From Arthrobacter sp. FB24 (GTDB lineage: Bacteria > Actinomycetota > Actinomycetes > Actinomycetales > Micrococcaceae), in assembly GCF_000196235.1 (NCBI RefSeq), contig NC_008541.1, positions 4,154,001 to 4,218,000 of the forward strand: a stretch of 64,000 nucleotides of DNA, in the 5' to 3' direction. This document shows, piece after piece, positions 27,764-41,080 of this stretch. The notes beneath the pieces were generated by a model. That model searched no databases, was not told the DNA's origin, and was given only the letters and a program-made list of their open reading frames with translations. Made by a program: the position numbers and the translations under genes. Position 1 is the first letter of the stretch. Every line of letters begins with the position of its first letter.

Positions 27764-29633
27764 GCTGGAGGAGCCCAAGCTCGTTCCTGCGTCCGAGAAC
27801 TCTCCTTCCTCCCACGATTCACACGATGCCGAGGACACCGAACAGATCATGCAGGAACTCCGCCAGACCAAAGCCGAGCAGGCTGTGGCAGAGCGGCGGA
27901 ACCGCAAACTCACCCTCGACAAGGCCACCTTCGGCATCACCGGGGTTCTGGCCCTGGCCTTCGTGGCGTGGGGCTTCCTGGGCCGGGACAGCCTGGCCGC
28001 CACGTCAACAGCCGCCCTCGACTGGGTAATGGAGTACACCGGCTGGCTCTTTATGGTCCTGGCCTCGCTGTTCGTTGTTTTTGTGCTCTGGCTGGCCCTG
28101 GGCAAGTGGGGCAACATTCCCCTCGGCAAGGACGGCGAGAAGCCCGAGTTCCGGACCGTGTCATGGATTGCCATGATGTTTGCGGCCGGCATGGGCATCG
28201 GCCTGATGTTCTACGGTGTGGCCGAGCCGCTGTACCACTACATCTCCCCTCCGCCGGGAACGGTGGACGGACGCACGCCGGCAGCCATCCAGACGGCCAT
28301 GGCAACCTCCATCTTCCACTGGACCCTGCACCCCTGGGCGATGTACGCCGTCGTCGGCATTGCCATGGCCTACGGCACCTACCGCCTGGGCCGCCGCCAG
28401 CTGATCTCGGCAGCGTTCACGTCGCTGTTCGGCATCAGGACGGTGGAAGGGCCGGTGGGCAAGTTCATCAACATCCTGGCGATCTTCGCCACGCTCTTCG
28501 GCACGGCCGCTTCCCTGGGCCTCGGCGCCCTCCAGATCGGCAGCGGCCTGACGTCGAACGGCTGGATCGGGGAAGTGGGAACACCCATCCTGGTGGCCAT
28601 CGTTGCCGTCCTGACAGCCTGCTTCGTGGCCTCGGCGGTGTCCGGCATCAGCCGCGGCATCCAGTGGCTGTCCAACATCAACATGGTCCTGGCCGTGATC
28701 CTGGCGCTCATCGTTTTCCTCGCCGGGCCCACACTGTTTATCCTCAACCTCATTCCCGCAGCAGTCGGTGACTACGCCAGGGACCTGGCCGAGATGTCCT
28801 CCCGCACCGAAGCCGTGGGCGACGAGGCGCTCCGGACCTGGATGTCCGGCTGGACCATCTTCTACTGGGCCTGGTGGGTATCGTGGACGCCGTTTGTGGG
28901 CATGTTCATCGCCCGCATCAGCCGCGGCCGCACCATCCGCCAGTTCGTCACCGGCGTCCTGCTGGTCCCCAGCATCGTCAGCGTCATCTGGTTCGGTATC
29001 TTCGGCGGCACTGCGTTCCACGTCCAGGAGGAAGCGGACAAGGCGGGTACCCCCGGACTGGTGTCCATGGCCAGCGGGTCACCGTCCATCGACTTCGACG
29101 GCGCCCTGTTCGACCTCGTCCGGAACATGTCCATGCCTGCCTGGCTCACCGCAGCAGTGGTGGTTCTCGCCATGGTCCTGGTGGCCATCTTCTTCATCAC
29201 CGGAGCCGATTCCGCATCGATCATCATGGCATCCCTGAGCTCCAACGGGTCCTCCGACCCGAAGCGCGGCCTGGTCATCTTCTGGGGCCTGCTCACCGGC
29301 GCAGTAGCCGCCGTCATGATGCTGGCCGGCGGCGATGAACCCTCGGAGGCGCTCTCCGGCCTGCAGCGGATCACCATCGTGGCGGCCCTGCCGTTTGTGC
29401 TGGTCATGCTGCTGCTGTGCTTCGCCCTGGTCAAGGACCTGCGCCGGGATCCGCTGTCCCTCCGGCGCCGACTGGCGGACTCGGTAGTGGAGCGCGCCAT
29501 TCGCAGCGGCGTGGACCAACACGGCGGCGTCCAGTTCGATCTCGTTACCAAACATCAATGTGATCAGCGCTGTCCGGACGACGGCCGCTGCGCGGCTTCC
29601 CCCGCTGACACCCAAGCCCCCGCAAAGAATTAG
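27744..29633 (+). CDS. BCCT family betaine/choline/carnitine transporter
   Basis: Up to 629 residues, with a ~55-residue charged cytosolic N-terminus, then about 12 transmembrane helices. The substrate-site region WTIFYWAWWVSWTPFVGMFI (TM8) is the family signature. MMFAAGMGIGLMFYGVAEPL is the glycine-rich TM3, which also suits sodium-coupled members. The ATG at 27744 keeps the frame but lacks a ribosome site; the better start at 27716 is out of frame because of an eight-C run. Located between gbcAB and dimethylglycine oxidase, so betaine (or choline) uptake is the likely job. The purU copy follows 9 bases later. Confidence 0.88.
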   Translation: MPTPPVELEEPKLVPASENSPSSHDSHDAEDTEQIMQELRQTKAEQAVAERRNRKLTLDKATFGITGVLALAFVAWGFLGRDSLAATSTAALDWVMEYTGWLFMVLASLFVVFVLWLALGKWGNIPLGKDGEKPEFRTVSWIAMMFAAGMGIGLMFYGVAEPLYHYISPPPGTVDGRTPAAIQTAMATSIFHWTLHPWAMYAVVGIAMAYGTYRLGRRQLISAAFTSLFGIRTVEGPVGKFINILAIFATLFGTAASLGLGALQIGSGLTSNGWIGEVGTPILVAIVAVLTACFVASAVSGISRGIQWLSNINMVLAVILALIVFLAGPTLFILNLIPAAVGDYARDLAEMSSRTEAVGDEALRTWMSGWTIFYWAWWVSWTPFVGMFIARISRGRTIRQFVTGVLLVPSIVSVIWFGIFGGTAFHVQEEADKAGTPGLVSMASGSPSIDFDGALFDLVRNMSMPAWLTAAVVVLAMVLVAIFFITGADSASIIMASLSSNGSSDPKRGLVIFWGLLTGAVAAVMMLAGGDEPSEALSGLQRITIVAALPFVLVMLLLCFALVKDLRRDPLSLRRRLADSVVERAIRSGVDQHGGVQFDLVTKHQCDQRCPDDGRCAASPADTQAPAKN

Positions 29634-29642
29634 GAGTAGACC

Positions 29643-33117
<3,475 letters not shown>

Positions 33118-33132
33118 GTTCTCTTACGCCGG

Positions 33133-33175
33133 AACGACGGCGACACACCGGTAAAGCCGGTGTGTCGCCGTCGTT
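33133..33175. terminator. Long perfect hairpin at a convergent junction
   Basis: Arms 33133-33151 and 33157-33175 (AACGACGGCGACACACCGG and its exact complement) form a 19-bp stem with loop TAAAG. It begins 15 bases after the dimethylglycine oxidase stop and faces a convergent small gene. A short T run follows on the + strand, so it likely terminates the dmg transcript and possibly both. Confidence 0.85.
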
Positions 33176-33215
33176 CTCGGTTTAAAACGGGCAGGAGGGC
33201 TCGCGCAAAAGGTTC

Positions 33216-33503
33216 CTAGCCTGCCGCGTATGCATCCGTCTCGCGCTGCAGGCGCCGGGTGATCAGTTCCACCCGGCGGGACATCCGGGTGCCCACCTGG
33301 AGCCGGTCGCCGGGCCAGCTGGAGGCCTCCCACGAGTCTTCGAGCGCCTTGGCCAGGGCACGGGAAAGGGCGTAGACCTTCCAGGCGTGCTTCATGTAGT
33401 GGACCGCGCGCCTCTTGTATCCGGGGGCTTCCCGCACGAGTCCGACGGCGGCCCGGGCCAGGGCTTCACCCAGCAGTTTCTCCCCGATTTGAATTCTTTC
33501 CAT
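33216..33503 (-). CDS. Conserved-looking small hypothetical protein
   Basis: A 95-residue basic, helical protein from the ATG at 33503 (MERIQIGEKLLGEALARAAV), or 100 residues from 33518. It contains AVHYMKHAWKVYALSRALAKA and ends RRLQRETDAYAAG. No membrane segment, metal motif or known domain is recognised. It is convergent with dmg and divergent from the GH13 gene. Codon pattern matches its neighbours, so it is probably real. Confidence 0.55.
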   Translation of the reverse strand: MERIQIGEKLLGEALARAAVGLVREAPGYKRRAVHYMKHAWKVYALSRALAKALEDSWEASSWPGDRLQVGTRMSRRVELITRRLQRETDAYAAG

Positions 33504-33669
33504 GCGGACCTTCACCATCCCCGGTGCGCAGACTGACTCTTACTTGACCCTTCCCTTCGAGTGTGGCGAACGTAGCTCAGCGTCGGCTCAAAGAAGTGCA
33601 AGGATTGGCTCAAGGTCCGGCCAGGGAGCCGACCGAGTATGTTGGGAAGCTGACGAAAGGTGGATCTCC

Positions 33670-35076
33670 ATGACGGAACCGGACTGGGTAAAACACGCAA
33701 TCTGGTGGCAGGTCTACCCGATCGGCTTTGTCGGCGCGGAGCAGGCTGCCGCTGAACGGGCGTCCAAGGCGCCGACGTCCGAGGCGCCGGGCCAGACTGT
33801 GGCCCATCGGCTGGGGCAGCTGGTTCCCTGGCTTGACTACGTGCTGGAACTCGGCGCGTCCGGGCTCGCGCTGGGGCCCGTCTTCGCCTCGGAAACCCAC
33901 GGCTATGACACCACGGACTACTTCAGGATCGATCCCCGGCTGGGCGATGACGCGGACTTTGACGAGCTCATCGCCCAGTGCCACGCCCGCGGACTGAAAG
34001 TCCTGCTGGACGGCGTCTTCAACCACGTGGGGCGCAGCTTCGGGGCGTTCCAGGGTGTGCTCACGGACGGTCCCGGGTCTCCTGCCGCCTCCTGGTTCCG
34101 CCTGCGGTGGCCGGAGTCCGGATGGGCGCCGGGGACCGAACCGGGCTACGAGGATTTTGAGGGCCATCATCACCTGGTGGCGCTCAACCACGATGAACCG
34201 GCAGTTGCCGCCCTGGTCACGGACGTGATGAAGCACTGGCTAGGCCGGGGAGCGGACGGCTGGCGGCTGGACGCGGCGTACGCTGTGCCGGCGTCGTTCT
34301 GGGCCCCGGTGCTGGCTGAGGTGCGCCGCGAGTATCCGGACTCCTATTTCGTGGGCGAGTACATCCACGGCGACTTCGCCGAGGAGGTGGAGCGGAGCAC
34401 GCTCGACTCGGTCACGCAGTACGAACTGTGGAAGGCCGTCTGGAGTTCACTCAACGATGCCAACTTCTACGAACTCGCATCCGCGCTCGAGCGGCACAAC
34501 GGGTTCCTGGACACCTTCGTGCCGCTCACGTTCGTGGGCAACCACGACGTCACCCGCCTGGCCAGCAAGCTGACGAACCCGGACCAGCTGGCGCTTGCGC
34601 TCACAGTCCTCCTGACCGTGGGCGGGACGCCCTGCATCTACTACGGAGACGAGCAGGCTTTCCGCGGCGTCAAGGAGGACCGGGCCGGCGGAGATGACGC
34701 CGTCCGTCCGGCGTTCCCCGCGGGGCCCGCAGAACTGGCGGAGGACGGCTGGTCCGTCTACCACCTGCACCAGGAACTGATCAGCCTCCGACGGCGGCAT
34801 GCCTGGCTGCACCGGGCCCGCACCACGGTCCTGGCGCTCAGCAACGAACACCTCGTTTACCAGGTCCGCGGCGACGGTAAGGCAGCAGCAGGTAGCACAG
34901 AGGAGGGCGGCGCAGGCGCCGCGCTGACAGTCGCGCTGAACCTTTCCGGCACGCCGGCGGACCTGCCCGTACCGTCCGGGTCAGGCGGCCTCCTGGCCGG
35001 GCGGGCCCACCGGCATCCGGATCGGGATGCCGTGGGCCTGCCCGGTTACGGGTGGGCAGTGCTCGGGAACAGCTAG
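33670..35076 (+). CDS. Alpha-amylase family glycoside hydrolase (GH13)
   Basis: A 468-residue cytosolic (no signal peptide) GH13 TIM-barrel enzyme. The conserved regions are LLDGVFNHVG (I), GWRLDAAY with the nucleophile Asp (II), VGEYIHGDF with the acid/base Glu (III) and FVGNHDVTR (IV). The start is the ATG at 33670 after GAAAGGTGG; the longer frame from 33502 has no family similarity. Likely acts on short malto-oligosaccharides or trehalose-type sugars; specificity cannot be read here. It stops 5 bases from the convergent oxidoreductase gene. Confidence 0.88.
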   Translation: MTEPDWVKHAIWWQVYPIGFVGAEQAAAERASKAPTSEAPGQTVAHRLGQLVPWLDYVLELGASGLALGPVFASETHGYDTTDYFRIDPRLGDDADFDELIAQCHARGLKVLLDGVFNHVGRSFGAFQGVLTDGPGSPAASWFRLRWPESGWAPGTEPGYEDFEGHHHLVALNHDEPAVAALVTDVMKHWLGRGADGWRLDAAYAVPASFWAPVLAEVRREYPDSYFVGEYIHGDFAEEVERSTLDSVTQYELWKAVWSSLNDANFYELASALERHNGFLDTFVPLTFVGNHDVTRLASKLTNPDQLALALTVLLTVGGTPCIYYGDEQAFRGVKEDRAGGDDAVRPAFPAGPAELAEDGWSVYHLHQELISLRRRHAWLHRARTTVLALSNEHLVYQVRGDGKAAAGSTEEGGAGAALTVALNLSGTPADLPVPSGSGGLLAGRAHRHPDRDAVGLPGYGWAVLGNS

Positions 35077-35081
35077 CTGCT

Positions 35082-37445
35082 TTAGCCGACCGACGCCGGC
35101 TGGGCTGCCGCGCCTTCAGGGTGCGGCGTTGTTTCCGCGGGGTGCGGCACGAAGCGGACGAACATGGCCTTGAACCCGGGGGTGTTGGATTCACGGGCCA
35201 CGTTTTCCTTGTGGACCAGGGCGTTGGCCTCGGGGAAGTACGCCGCGGCGCAGCCCTTGGCCGTCGGGTAGGCCACCAGCCGGAACTTGTCCGCCTGCCG
35301 GTCGTTCCCGCGGAACGTGCTCACCACGTCCACCAGGTCCCGGTCCTTGAAGCCGAGTTCGGCCAGGTCCTCCGGATGCACCAGGATCACCCGGCGGCCG
35401 TCCGAGATGCCGCGGTACCGGTCATCCACGCCGTAGAACGTGGTGTTGTACTGGTCGTGGCTGCGGATGGTCTGGAGGACCAGGTGGCCCTCGGGCGGGG
35501 TCAGATACTCCAGCGGGCTGACCGTGAAACGTCCGCGGCCGATGTCCGTCTTGAAGGACCGGGTGTCCCGTGGCGGGTTGGGCAGCACAAAGCCGTTCCT
35601 GGTCCGGATCCGCTCGTTGAAGTCCTGGAAGCCCGGGATGACGCGGGAGATGTGGTCCCGGACCACGTCGTAGTCCGCGGCCATGGCCTTCCAGTCCACC
35701 GGGTGGTCCTCGCCGAAGGTGGCGTCTGCCATCCGGGCGATGATCACCGGCTCGGCGAGAAGGTGGTCGGAGACCGGGTGGAGCCTGCCCTGCGTGGAGT
35801 GGACCACGGACATGGAATCCTCCACGGACAGGAACTGGGCACCGCCCGGGTGCTTGTCGTCCTTGTCCGTCCGGCCCAGCGTGGGCAGGATGAGCGAGGT
35901 GCGCCCGTGCACCACGTGGGACCGGTTCGGCTTGGTGGACACGTGCACTGTCAGGCCGATGCGCTGCATCCCGGCTTCCAAGGTCGCGGTGTCGGAGCAG
36001 GCCAGGGAGAAGTTGCCGCCCATGGACACGAAGACGTCCACGTCGTCGCGTTCGAAGGCCTCCATCGCTTCCACGGCGTCGTAGCCGTGGCCGCGCGGTG
36101 ACTGGATCTTGAACTCCTTGTCCAGTGCTTCCAGGAGCCATTCCTTCGGCTTCTCCCAGATGCCCATGGTCCGGTCGCCCTGGACGTTGGAGTGTCCGCG
36201 GACCGGGCAGGCGCCGGCGCCGGGCTTGCCGAAGTTGCCCTGCAGGAGCAGGACGTTGACCATTTCCTTGATGGTGTCCACCGAGTGGGGCTGCTGCGTG
36301 ACGCCCAGTGCCCAGCAGAAGATCGTGGCCTTGGACCGGACCAGCATCCCGGCCACGTCCTCGATCTGCTTCCGGGCCAGGCCCGTGGCCTTCTCGGTCT
36401 CCGCCCAGTCCAGTTCGCGGCGAGCGTCGCGGTAGGCGTCGAAGCCGTCCGTCTGCGCGTCGATGAAGGACCGGTCGACGACGGTGCCCGGGTTCCGCTC
36501 TTCCTCCGCCAGGAGCAGGTGGCCGAGGGCCTGGAACAGTGCCAGGTCCCCGCCCACCTTGATCTGCAGGTACTCGTCCGCCAGCGGTGTTCCGTGCCCC
36601 ACCACGCCGGAGACGGTCTGCGGGTCCTTGAAGTTGAACAGGCCGGCCTCCGGCAGCGGGTTCACTGCCACCACCTTGCCGCCCTTGTCCTTGCATTCCT
36701 TCAGCGCCGAGAGCATCCGGGGGTGGTTGGTGCCGGGGTTCTGCCCCACCACGAAGATGAGCTCGGAGTCGTGGATGTCATCCAGGGAGACGGTCCCCTT
36801 GCCGATGCCGATGGTCGGGTTCAGCGCTGATCCCGACGATTCGTGGCACATGTTCGAGCAGTCCGGCAGGTTGTTGGTGCCCAGGGCCCGCGCGAACAAC
36901 TGGTACATGAACGCGGTCTCGTTCGCGGTGCGCCCCGAGGTGTAGAAGACGCAGCGGTCCGGCGTGCTGGCCCGGATGTGTTCACCGATCAGCTCGAACG
37001 CGTCCGCCCAGGAGATCGGCGAGTAATGCGTCTCGCCCTCGCGGATCACCACGGGTTCGCTGAGCCGGCCCTGGTTGCCCAGCCAGTACTCCGTTTTCCC
37101 TGACAGTTCGGCGATGGAATGCCGGGCCCAGAATTCGGCACCGACCGTGCGCAGGGTGTTCTCCTCGGCCACGGCTTTGGCGCCGTTCTCGCAGAACTCC
37201 GCCGTCTTGCGTTTCTTGTCCGATTCAGGCCAGGCGCAGCCGGGGCAGTCAAAGCCGCCACGCTGGTTCAGCCGGAGCAGCGAATGGGCCGTCCGGGACA
37301 CCCCGGCCTGCGCCACGGCGCGTTCAAGCGCAACCATCACAGCCTTGACGCCGGCCGCTTCCCTCTTCGGCGGGTGGACTTCAAGCTCGTCCTCGTTGAT
37401 GTCCGCAACCGGCGCCGGCTGCCTGCCGAACCTGGGAGGTTTCAT
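35082..37445 (-). CDS. Molybdopterin oxidoreductase, FdhF/YdeP family
   Basis: A 787-residue molybdenum enzyme. The N-terminal iron-sulfur cysteines appear in GFDCPGCAWPE and AEFCENGAK. The active-site block reads PDCSNMCHESSGSAL, so Cys replaces the selenocysteine of E. coli FdhF. Molybdopterin-binding segments follow (IFVVGQNPGTNHPRML, VRGHSNVQGDRTMG). The C-terminal cap ends around residue 770. The start ATG at 37445 overlaps the MBL gene stop as ATGA. Downstream of mycothiol-linked formaldehyde oxidation, formate oxidation to CO2 is a reasonable inference, though YdeP-type members are mostly uncharacterised. Confidence 0.85.
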   Translation of the reverse strand: MKPPRFGRQPAPVADINEDELEVHPPKREAAGVKAVMVALERAVAQAGVSRTAHSLLRLNQRGGFDCPGCAWPESDKKRKTAEFCENGAKAVAEENTLRTVGAEFWARHSIAELSGKTEYWLGNQGRLSEPVVIREGETHYSPISWADAFELIGEHIRASTPDRCVFYTSGRTANETAFMYQLFARALGTNNLPDCSNMCHESSGSALNPTIGIGKGTVSLDDIHDSELIFVVGQNPGTNHPRMLSALKECKDKGGKVVAVNPLPEAGLFNFKDPQTVSGVVGHGTPLADEYLQIKVGGDLALFQALGHLLLAEEERNPGTVVDRSFIDAQTDGFDAYRDARRELDWAETEKATGLARKQIEDVAGMLVRSKATIFCWALGVTQQPHSVDTIKEMVNVLLLQGNFGKPGAGACPVRGHSNVQGDRTMGIWEKPKEWLLEALDKEFKIQSPRGHGYDAVEAMEAFERDDVDVFVSMGGNFSLACSDTATLEAGMQRIGLTVHVSTKPNRSHVVHGRTSLILPTLGRTDKDDKHPGGAQFLSVEDSMSVVHSTQGRLHPVSDHLLAEPVIIARMADATFGEDHPVDWKAMAADYDVVRDHISRVIPGFQDFNERIRTRNGFVLPNPPRDTRSFKTDIGRGRFTVSPLEYLTPPEGHLVLQTIRSHDQYNTTFYGVDDRYRGISDGRRVILVHPEDLAELGFKDRDLVDVVSTFRGNDRQADKFRLVAYPTAKGCAAAYFPEANALVHKENVARESNTPGFKAMFVRFVPHPAETTPHPEGAAAQPASVG

Positions 37446-38062
37446 TGGTCCACCTTGGCCAGCGTCTCGCGCTCGGCCCCGATGGTGGTGTTGTCGCCGT
37501 GGCCGGTGCGGACCACCGTGGCAGCGGGCATGGTCAGCAGCCGTTCGCGGATGGAGGCGAGGATGGTCGGGTAGTCGCTGTAGGACCTGCCCGTGGCGCC
37601 CGGGCCGCCGTTGAACAGCGTGTCCCCGGAAAACACCGTCCCCTCCTCCTCGAGCTGGAAACACGTGGACCCGGGCGAGTGGCCCGGGGTGTGGAGGGCG
37701 CGCAGGGTTGCCCCGCCTACCCGGAACACATCGCCGTCCGCGAGGTAGCGGTCCGGTTTGATGTCGGGATAGACCTGGTCCCACAGCACCAGGTCGTCAG
37801 GGTGCAGGTAGATCGGGGCGCCCACGGCCTCGGCCACGGCACGTGCCGCGCCGATGTGGTCGTTGTGCGCGTGCGTCAGCAGGATGGCCAGGACCTTCCG
37901 GCCGCGGACCTGGCTGATGATGGCCTCCGCATCATGCGGGGAGTCGATGATCACGCATTCGTCGTTGTTTCCCACGATCCAGACGTTGTTGTCCACATCC
38001 CAGGTGCCGCCATCGAGCGAAAACGTGCCCGAGGTGACCAGGTTCTCGATGGTCACGCTCAT
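37442..38062 (-). CDS. MBL-fold metallo-hydrolase of the mycothiol formaldehyde pathway
   Basis: A 206-residue metallo-beta-lactamase-fold enzyme with the binuclear zinc motif THAHNDHIG near residue 63 and downstream ligands in [12 protein letters not shown] and SGDTLF, plus the terminal [11 protein letters not shown]. It overlaps mscR by 4 bases. In actinobacteria this protein accompanies mscR and is proposed to hydrolyse S-formylmycothiol to formate and mycothiol (the glyoxalase II fold fits). Function is inferred from context. Confidence 0.85.
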   Translation of the reverse strand: MSVTIENLVTSGTFSLDGGTWDVDNNVWIVGNNDECVIIDSPHDAEAIISQVRGRKVLAILLTHAHNDHIGAARAVAEAVGAPIYLHPDDLVLWDQVYPDIKPDRYLADGDVFRVGGATLRALHTPGHSPGSTCFQLEEEGTVFSGDTLFNGGPGATGRSYSDYPTILASIRERLLTMPAATVVRTGHGDNTTIGAERETLAKVDQ

Positions 38063-39201
38063 ACGGCGGCCGCTTCCGGGGCAGTCTCAGCGGCAGTGAC
38101 GGTTTCGGCGGACGGGTGGATTTCGACCACGGAACGCAGCACCTTGCCCTCGTGCATCTTGGCGAACGCCTCTTCCACCTGGTCGATGGTGATGCGTTCG
38201 GTCACGAACGCGTCCAGGTCCAGGTTGCCCAGCTTGTAATGCTGCACCAGCATGGGGAAGTCCCGGGACGGCAGGCAATCGCCGTACCAGGAGGACTTCA
38301 GGGAACCGCCGCGGCCAAAAACATCCAGCAGCGGCAGCTCAAGCTTCATGTCCGGCGTCGGCACACCCACCAGCACCACGCGGCCGGCGAGGTCGCGGGC
38401 GTAGAACGCCTGCTTGTATGTCTCGGGGCGGCCCACCGCTTCAATCACGACGTCGGCGCCGTTGCCGCCGGTGAGGGCCCGGATGGCTTCGACGGGATCT
38501 TCCTTGCTGGAGTCCACTCCGTGGGTGGCGCCCAGGGACTTGGCCATTTCCACCTTGTTGGCGTCGATGTCCACCGCGATGATGGTGGTGGCGCCGGCCA
38601 GCTTCGCGCCCGCGATGGCGGCAATGCCCACGCCGCCGCAGCCGATCACGGCGACGGATTCGCCGCGCTTGACCTCACCGGTGTTGATCGCGGCGCCAAT
38701 GCCTGCCATCACGCCGCAGCCGAGCAGCCCGACGGCGGCGGGATCGGCGTCGTCGTCAACTTTGGTGCACTGCCCGGCGGCGACGAGCGTCTTCTCCGCA
38801 AAAGCACCGATGCCCAGCGCGGGCGAGAGCTCAGTGCCGTCCTCCAGCGTCATCTTCTGCGTCGCGTTGTGCGTGTTGAAGCAGTACTGCGGCTGGCCCT
38901 TGGCGCAGGCGCGGCATTCTCCGCACACGGCGCGCCAGTTCAGGATCACGCGGTCGCCGGGAGCCACTCCGGTGACGTCCGGTCCCACCGCGCTGACCAC
39001 GCCGGTAGCCTCGTGGCCCAGCAGGTAGGGGAAGTCCTCACCGATACCGCCCTGCTTGTAGTGCAGGTCCGTGTGGCACACCCCGCACGTGAGGATGTCC
39101 ACCAGTGCTTCACCCGGCCCCGGGTCCGGCACCAGGATGGTCTCCAGCGAAACCGGAGCGTTCTTCTCCTTGACGACAACGGCTTTTACTTTGTGCACCA
39201 T
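38059..39201 (-). CDS. mscR: S-(hydroxymethyl)mycothiol dehydrogenase
   Basis: A 380-residue zinc-dependent medium-chain alcohol dehydrogenase. Catalytic zinc ligands start at [11 protein letters not shown] (about 38-48) with GHEATGVV. The structural zinc lobe has four Cys in [15 protein letters not shown]. The NAD fold is [15 protein letters not shown]. The sequence is of the mycothiol-dependent formaldehyde dehydrogenase (AdhE2/MscR) type, which oxidises the formaldehyde-mycothiol adduct to formyl-mycothiol. The C-terminus has an Ala/Glu-rich tail after IHPSAE. It is coupled to the MBL gene, giving a formaldehyde-to-formate module behind the choline genes. Confidence 0.92.
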   Translation of the reverse strand: MVHKVKAVVVKEKNAPVSLETILVPDPGPGEALVDILTCGVCHTDLHYKQGGIGEDFPYLLGHEATGVVSAVGPDVTGVAPGDRVILNWRAVCGECRACAKGQPQYCFNTHNATQKMTLEDGTELSPALGIGAFAEKTLVAAGQCTKVDDDADPAAVGLLGCGVMAGIGAAINTGEVKRGESVAVIGCGGVGIAAIAGAKLAGATTIIAVDIDANKVEMAKSLGATHGVDSSKEDPVEAIRALTGGNGADVVIEAVGRPETYKQAFYARDLAGRVVLVGVPTPDMKLELPLLDVFGRGGSLKSSWYGDCLPSRDFPMLVQHYKLGNLDLDAFVTERITIDQVEEAFAKMHEGKVLRSVVEIHPSAETVTAAETAPEAAAV

Positions 39202-39261
39202 GATTCTTGTGTTCCTTTCCTGAGCCCGGGGGGCTCGCTGGCAACGGCACCCATTGCCAAT

Positions 39262-40950
39262 CTAGCTGACTCGTTGCGGTTCCAAATCTTCTTCTAGCGG
39301 CTCAAGGCCCTGATCGGCGCCCTGGCCGGGGCCTTGGCCGGCGCCCGAAACCCGGACCTGATCCGGGCCCGGGCCCGGGACGGCGGCGTGCGCTACTGCC
39401 CGGACTGCGGCGGGCACTGCGGCGTGCTCCGCCAGGACGCCCGTGCGGTGCCTGATCCTCAGACGGTAGAGCAACGCCCCGCCAATCGCGACTGCACCGA
39501 CGAAGATGACGCCGCCCCACTGGAGGTACCACTCGAACGGCGGCACGGAGTTGTAGATCTCCGGGCGCGGCCAGATCAGGTTGAGGGTCATGGCACCGCC
39601 CCACAGTACGGCGAGGATATTTACCGGCATCCCCCATTTGCCCAGGCTGAAGCCGGGTTCGGTGTCGTCTTCAGCCAGCGGCCATTTCTTCTGCAGCCGC
39701 TTCCGCAGCATCGGCACCGTGACCAGCAGGTAGGACAGGTAGATCAGGACGATGCTGATGCTGGACATGATGGTGAAAATTGCCGGCTGCGTGATGTTGA
39801 CGATCAGCGGGACGACGGCCAGGATGCCGATGACGATGGCGGCAACAGTGGGCGTCTTGCGGGCCGGATCCACTTTGCTGAGCTGGCGGCTAAAGGGCAG
39901 GTTGTTGTCCCGCGCCATGGCGAACATCATCCGGATGGCGGCGGCGTGGACGGCCAGGGTGCAGACCACGACAGCCACCACGATGCAGACCAGGAATGCC
40001 TTGCCGAAAGGCCCGCCCAGCACGGACAGGACCACGTACTGCAGTCCGCCGTCCGCAGCGCCCACCTTCGGGTCGTTCAGGTCCGGCGCAGCCAGCAGCC
40101 CGCCGAGGAGGATCAGGCCACCGAGCACGAACGATGCGGTGACGGCGCGGAGGATTGCTTTGGGGGCGGTGCGCTTCGGGTCCTTGGTCTCCTCGCCAAG
40201 GGAACTCGCAGTGTCGAAGCCGTACATGACGTAGCCGGAGGCCATGGCGCCGATGAGGAACACCCCGAAGAATCCCAGCGGGTGGTCGTCGCCGTAACCG
40301 GCGGTCTCGAAGAGGACTTCGGGACCGCGCACTACGTGCCAGCCCAGCGCCAGGATGAGCAGCACGGCCGCGGCCAGTTCCACAAAGACGCCGATGCTGT
40401 TGATCCGCGTCATCAGCTTCACGCCGAATGCGTTGATGAGGGTGGAGATGCCGATCATGATGCTGGCCAGGATCACGCCGTTGACGGCGAAGTCGTACGG
40501 ACCGGTCCCGTCCCCGATGAACTGGAAGCCGGACCAGATCTGCGGCAGCGTGAGCTGCAGGGCCAGGGCGACCGCCCCAAGCGCCATCATGGAGGAGAGC
40601 AGGAGCAGCCAGCCGGCCAGCCATGCCCACGTCCCGGAGGAAAGCCGCTTGGCCCAGTTGTAGACCGAGCCGGCCACCGGGTAGCGGCCTGCCAGTTCGG
40701 CGAAGCACAGTGCCACCATCAGTTGGCCGGCGAAGACGAGGGGCCAGGACCAGGCGTAGGCCGGCCCGGCCATGGAGAAACCGAAGTAGAACAGTTGAAA
40801 GACGCCGGTGAGGATGGAGATGTAGCTGACTCCCGCGGCGAAGCTGGCGAACTTGCCGATGCTGCGGTCCAGGGTCTGGGCGTAGCCGAATTCGTCCATG
40901 CCGCTTGAGTCGGCGCTTTTGCTGGGTGCCGATGTGGTGGGTTCTAACAT
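39262..40950 (-). CDS. APC family amino acid/amine permease
   Basis: A 562-residue permease with about 12 hydrophobic helices. The APC signatures are GVSYISILTGVFQLFYFGFS in TM1 and the ELAGRYPVAGSVYNWAKRL loop, with GEETKDPKRTAPKAILRAV between TM6 and TM7. The start MLEPTT (ATG at 40950) follows AGGAG; an open frame extending to 41310 runs into betB. The C-terminal ~60 residues are Gly/Gln/Pro-rich low complexity. Its position between betB and mscR suggests uptake of choline, betaine or a related amine, but the family also covers GABA and putrescine. Confidence 0.87.
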   Translation of the reverse strand: MLEPTTSAPSKSADSSGMDEFGYAQTLDRSIGKFASFAAGVSYISILTGVFQLFYFGFSMAGPAYAWSWPLVFAGQLMVALCFAELAGRYPVAGSVYNWAKRLSSGTWAWLAGWLLLLSSMMALGAVALALQLTLPQIWSGFQFIGDGTGPYDFAVNGVILASIMIGISTLINAFGVKLMTRINSIGVFVELAAAVLLILALGWHVVRGPEVLFETAGYGDDHPLGFFGVFLIGAMASGYVMYGFDTASSLGEETKDPKRTAPKAILRAVTASFVLGGLILLGGLLAAPDLNDPKVGAADGGLQYVVLSVLGGPFGKAFLVCIVVAVVVCTLAVHAAAIRMMFAMARDNNLPFSRQLSKVDPARKTPTVAAIVIGILAVVPLIVNITQPAIFTIMSSISIVLIYLSYLLVTVPMLRKRLQKKWPLAEDDTEPGFSLGKWGMPVNILAVLWGGAMTLNLIWPRPEIYNSVPPFEWYLQWGGVIFVGAVAIGGALLYRLRIRHRTGVLAEHAAVPAAVRAVAHAAVPGPGPDQVRVSGAGQGPGQGADQGLEPLEEDLEPQRVS

Positions 40951-41080
40951 CTGAGCTCCTAAGTTCGAATAGCACGATGCTGCCGGCCCGCTGCCTGAAG
41001 GCGCAGGCGTAATCAACGGCCGGCGCACAAACTGCGCCTGACCGGTTTCCCCATAGGTGATGCTTGGCTGGTGGCGCGCC

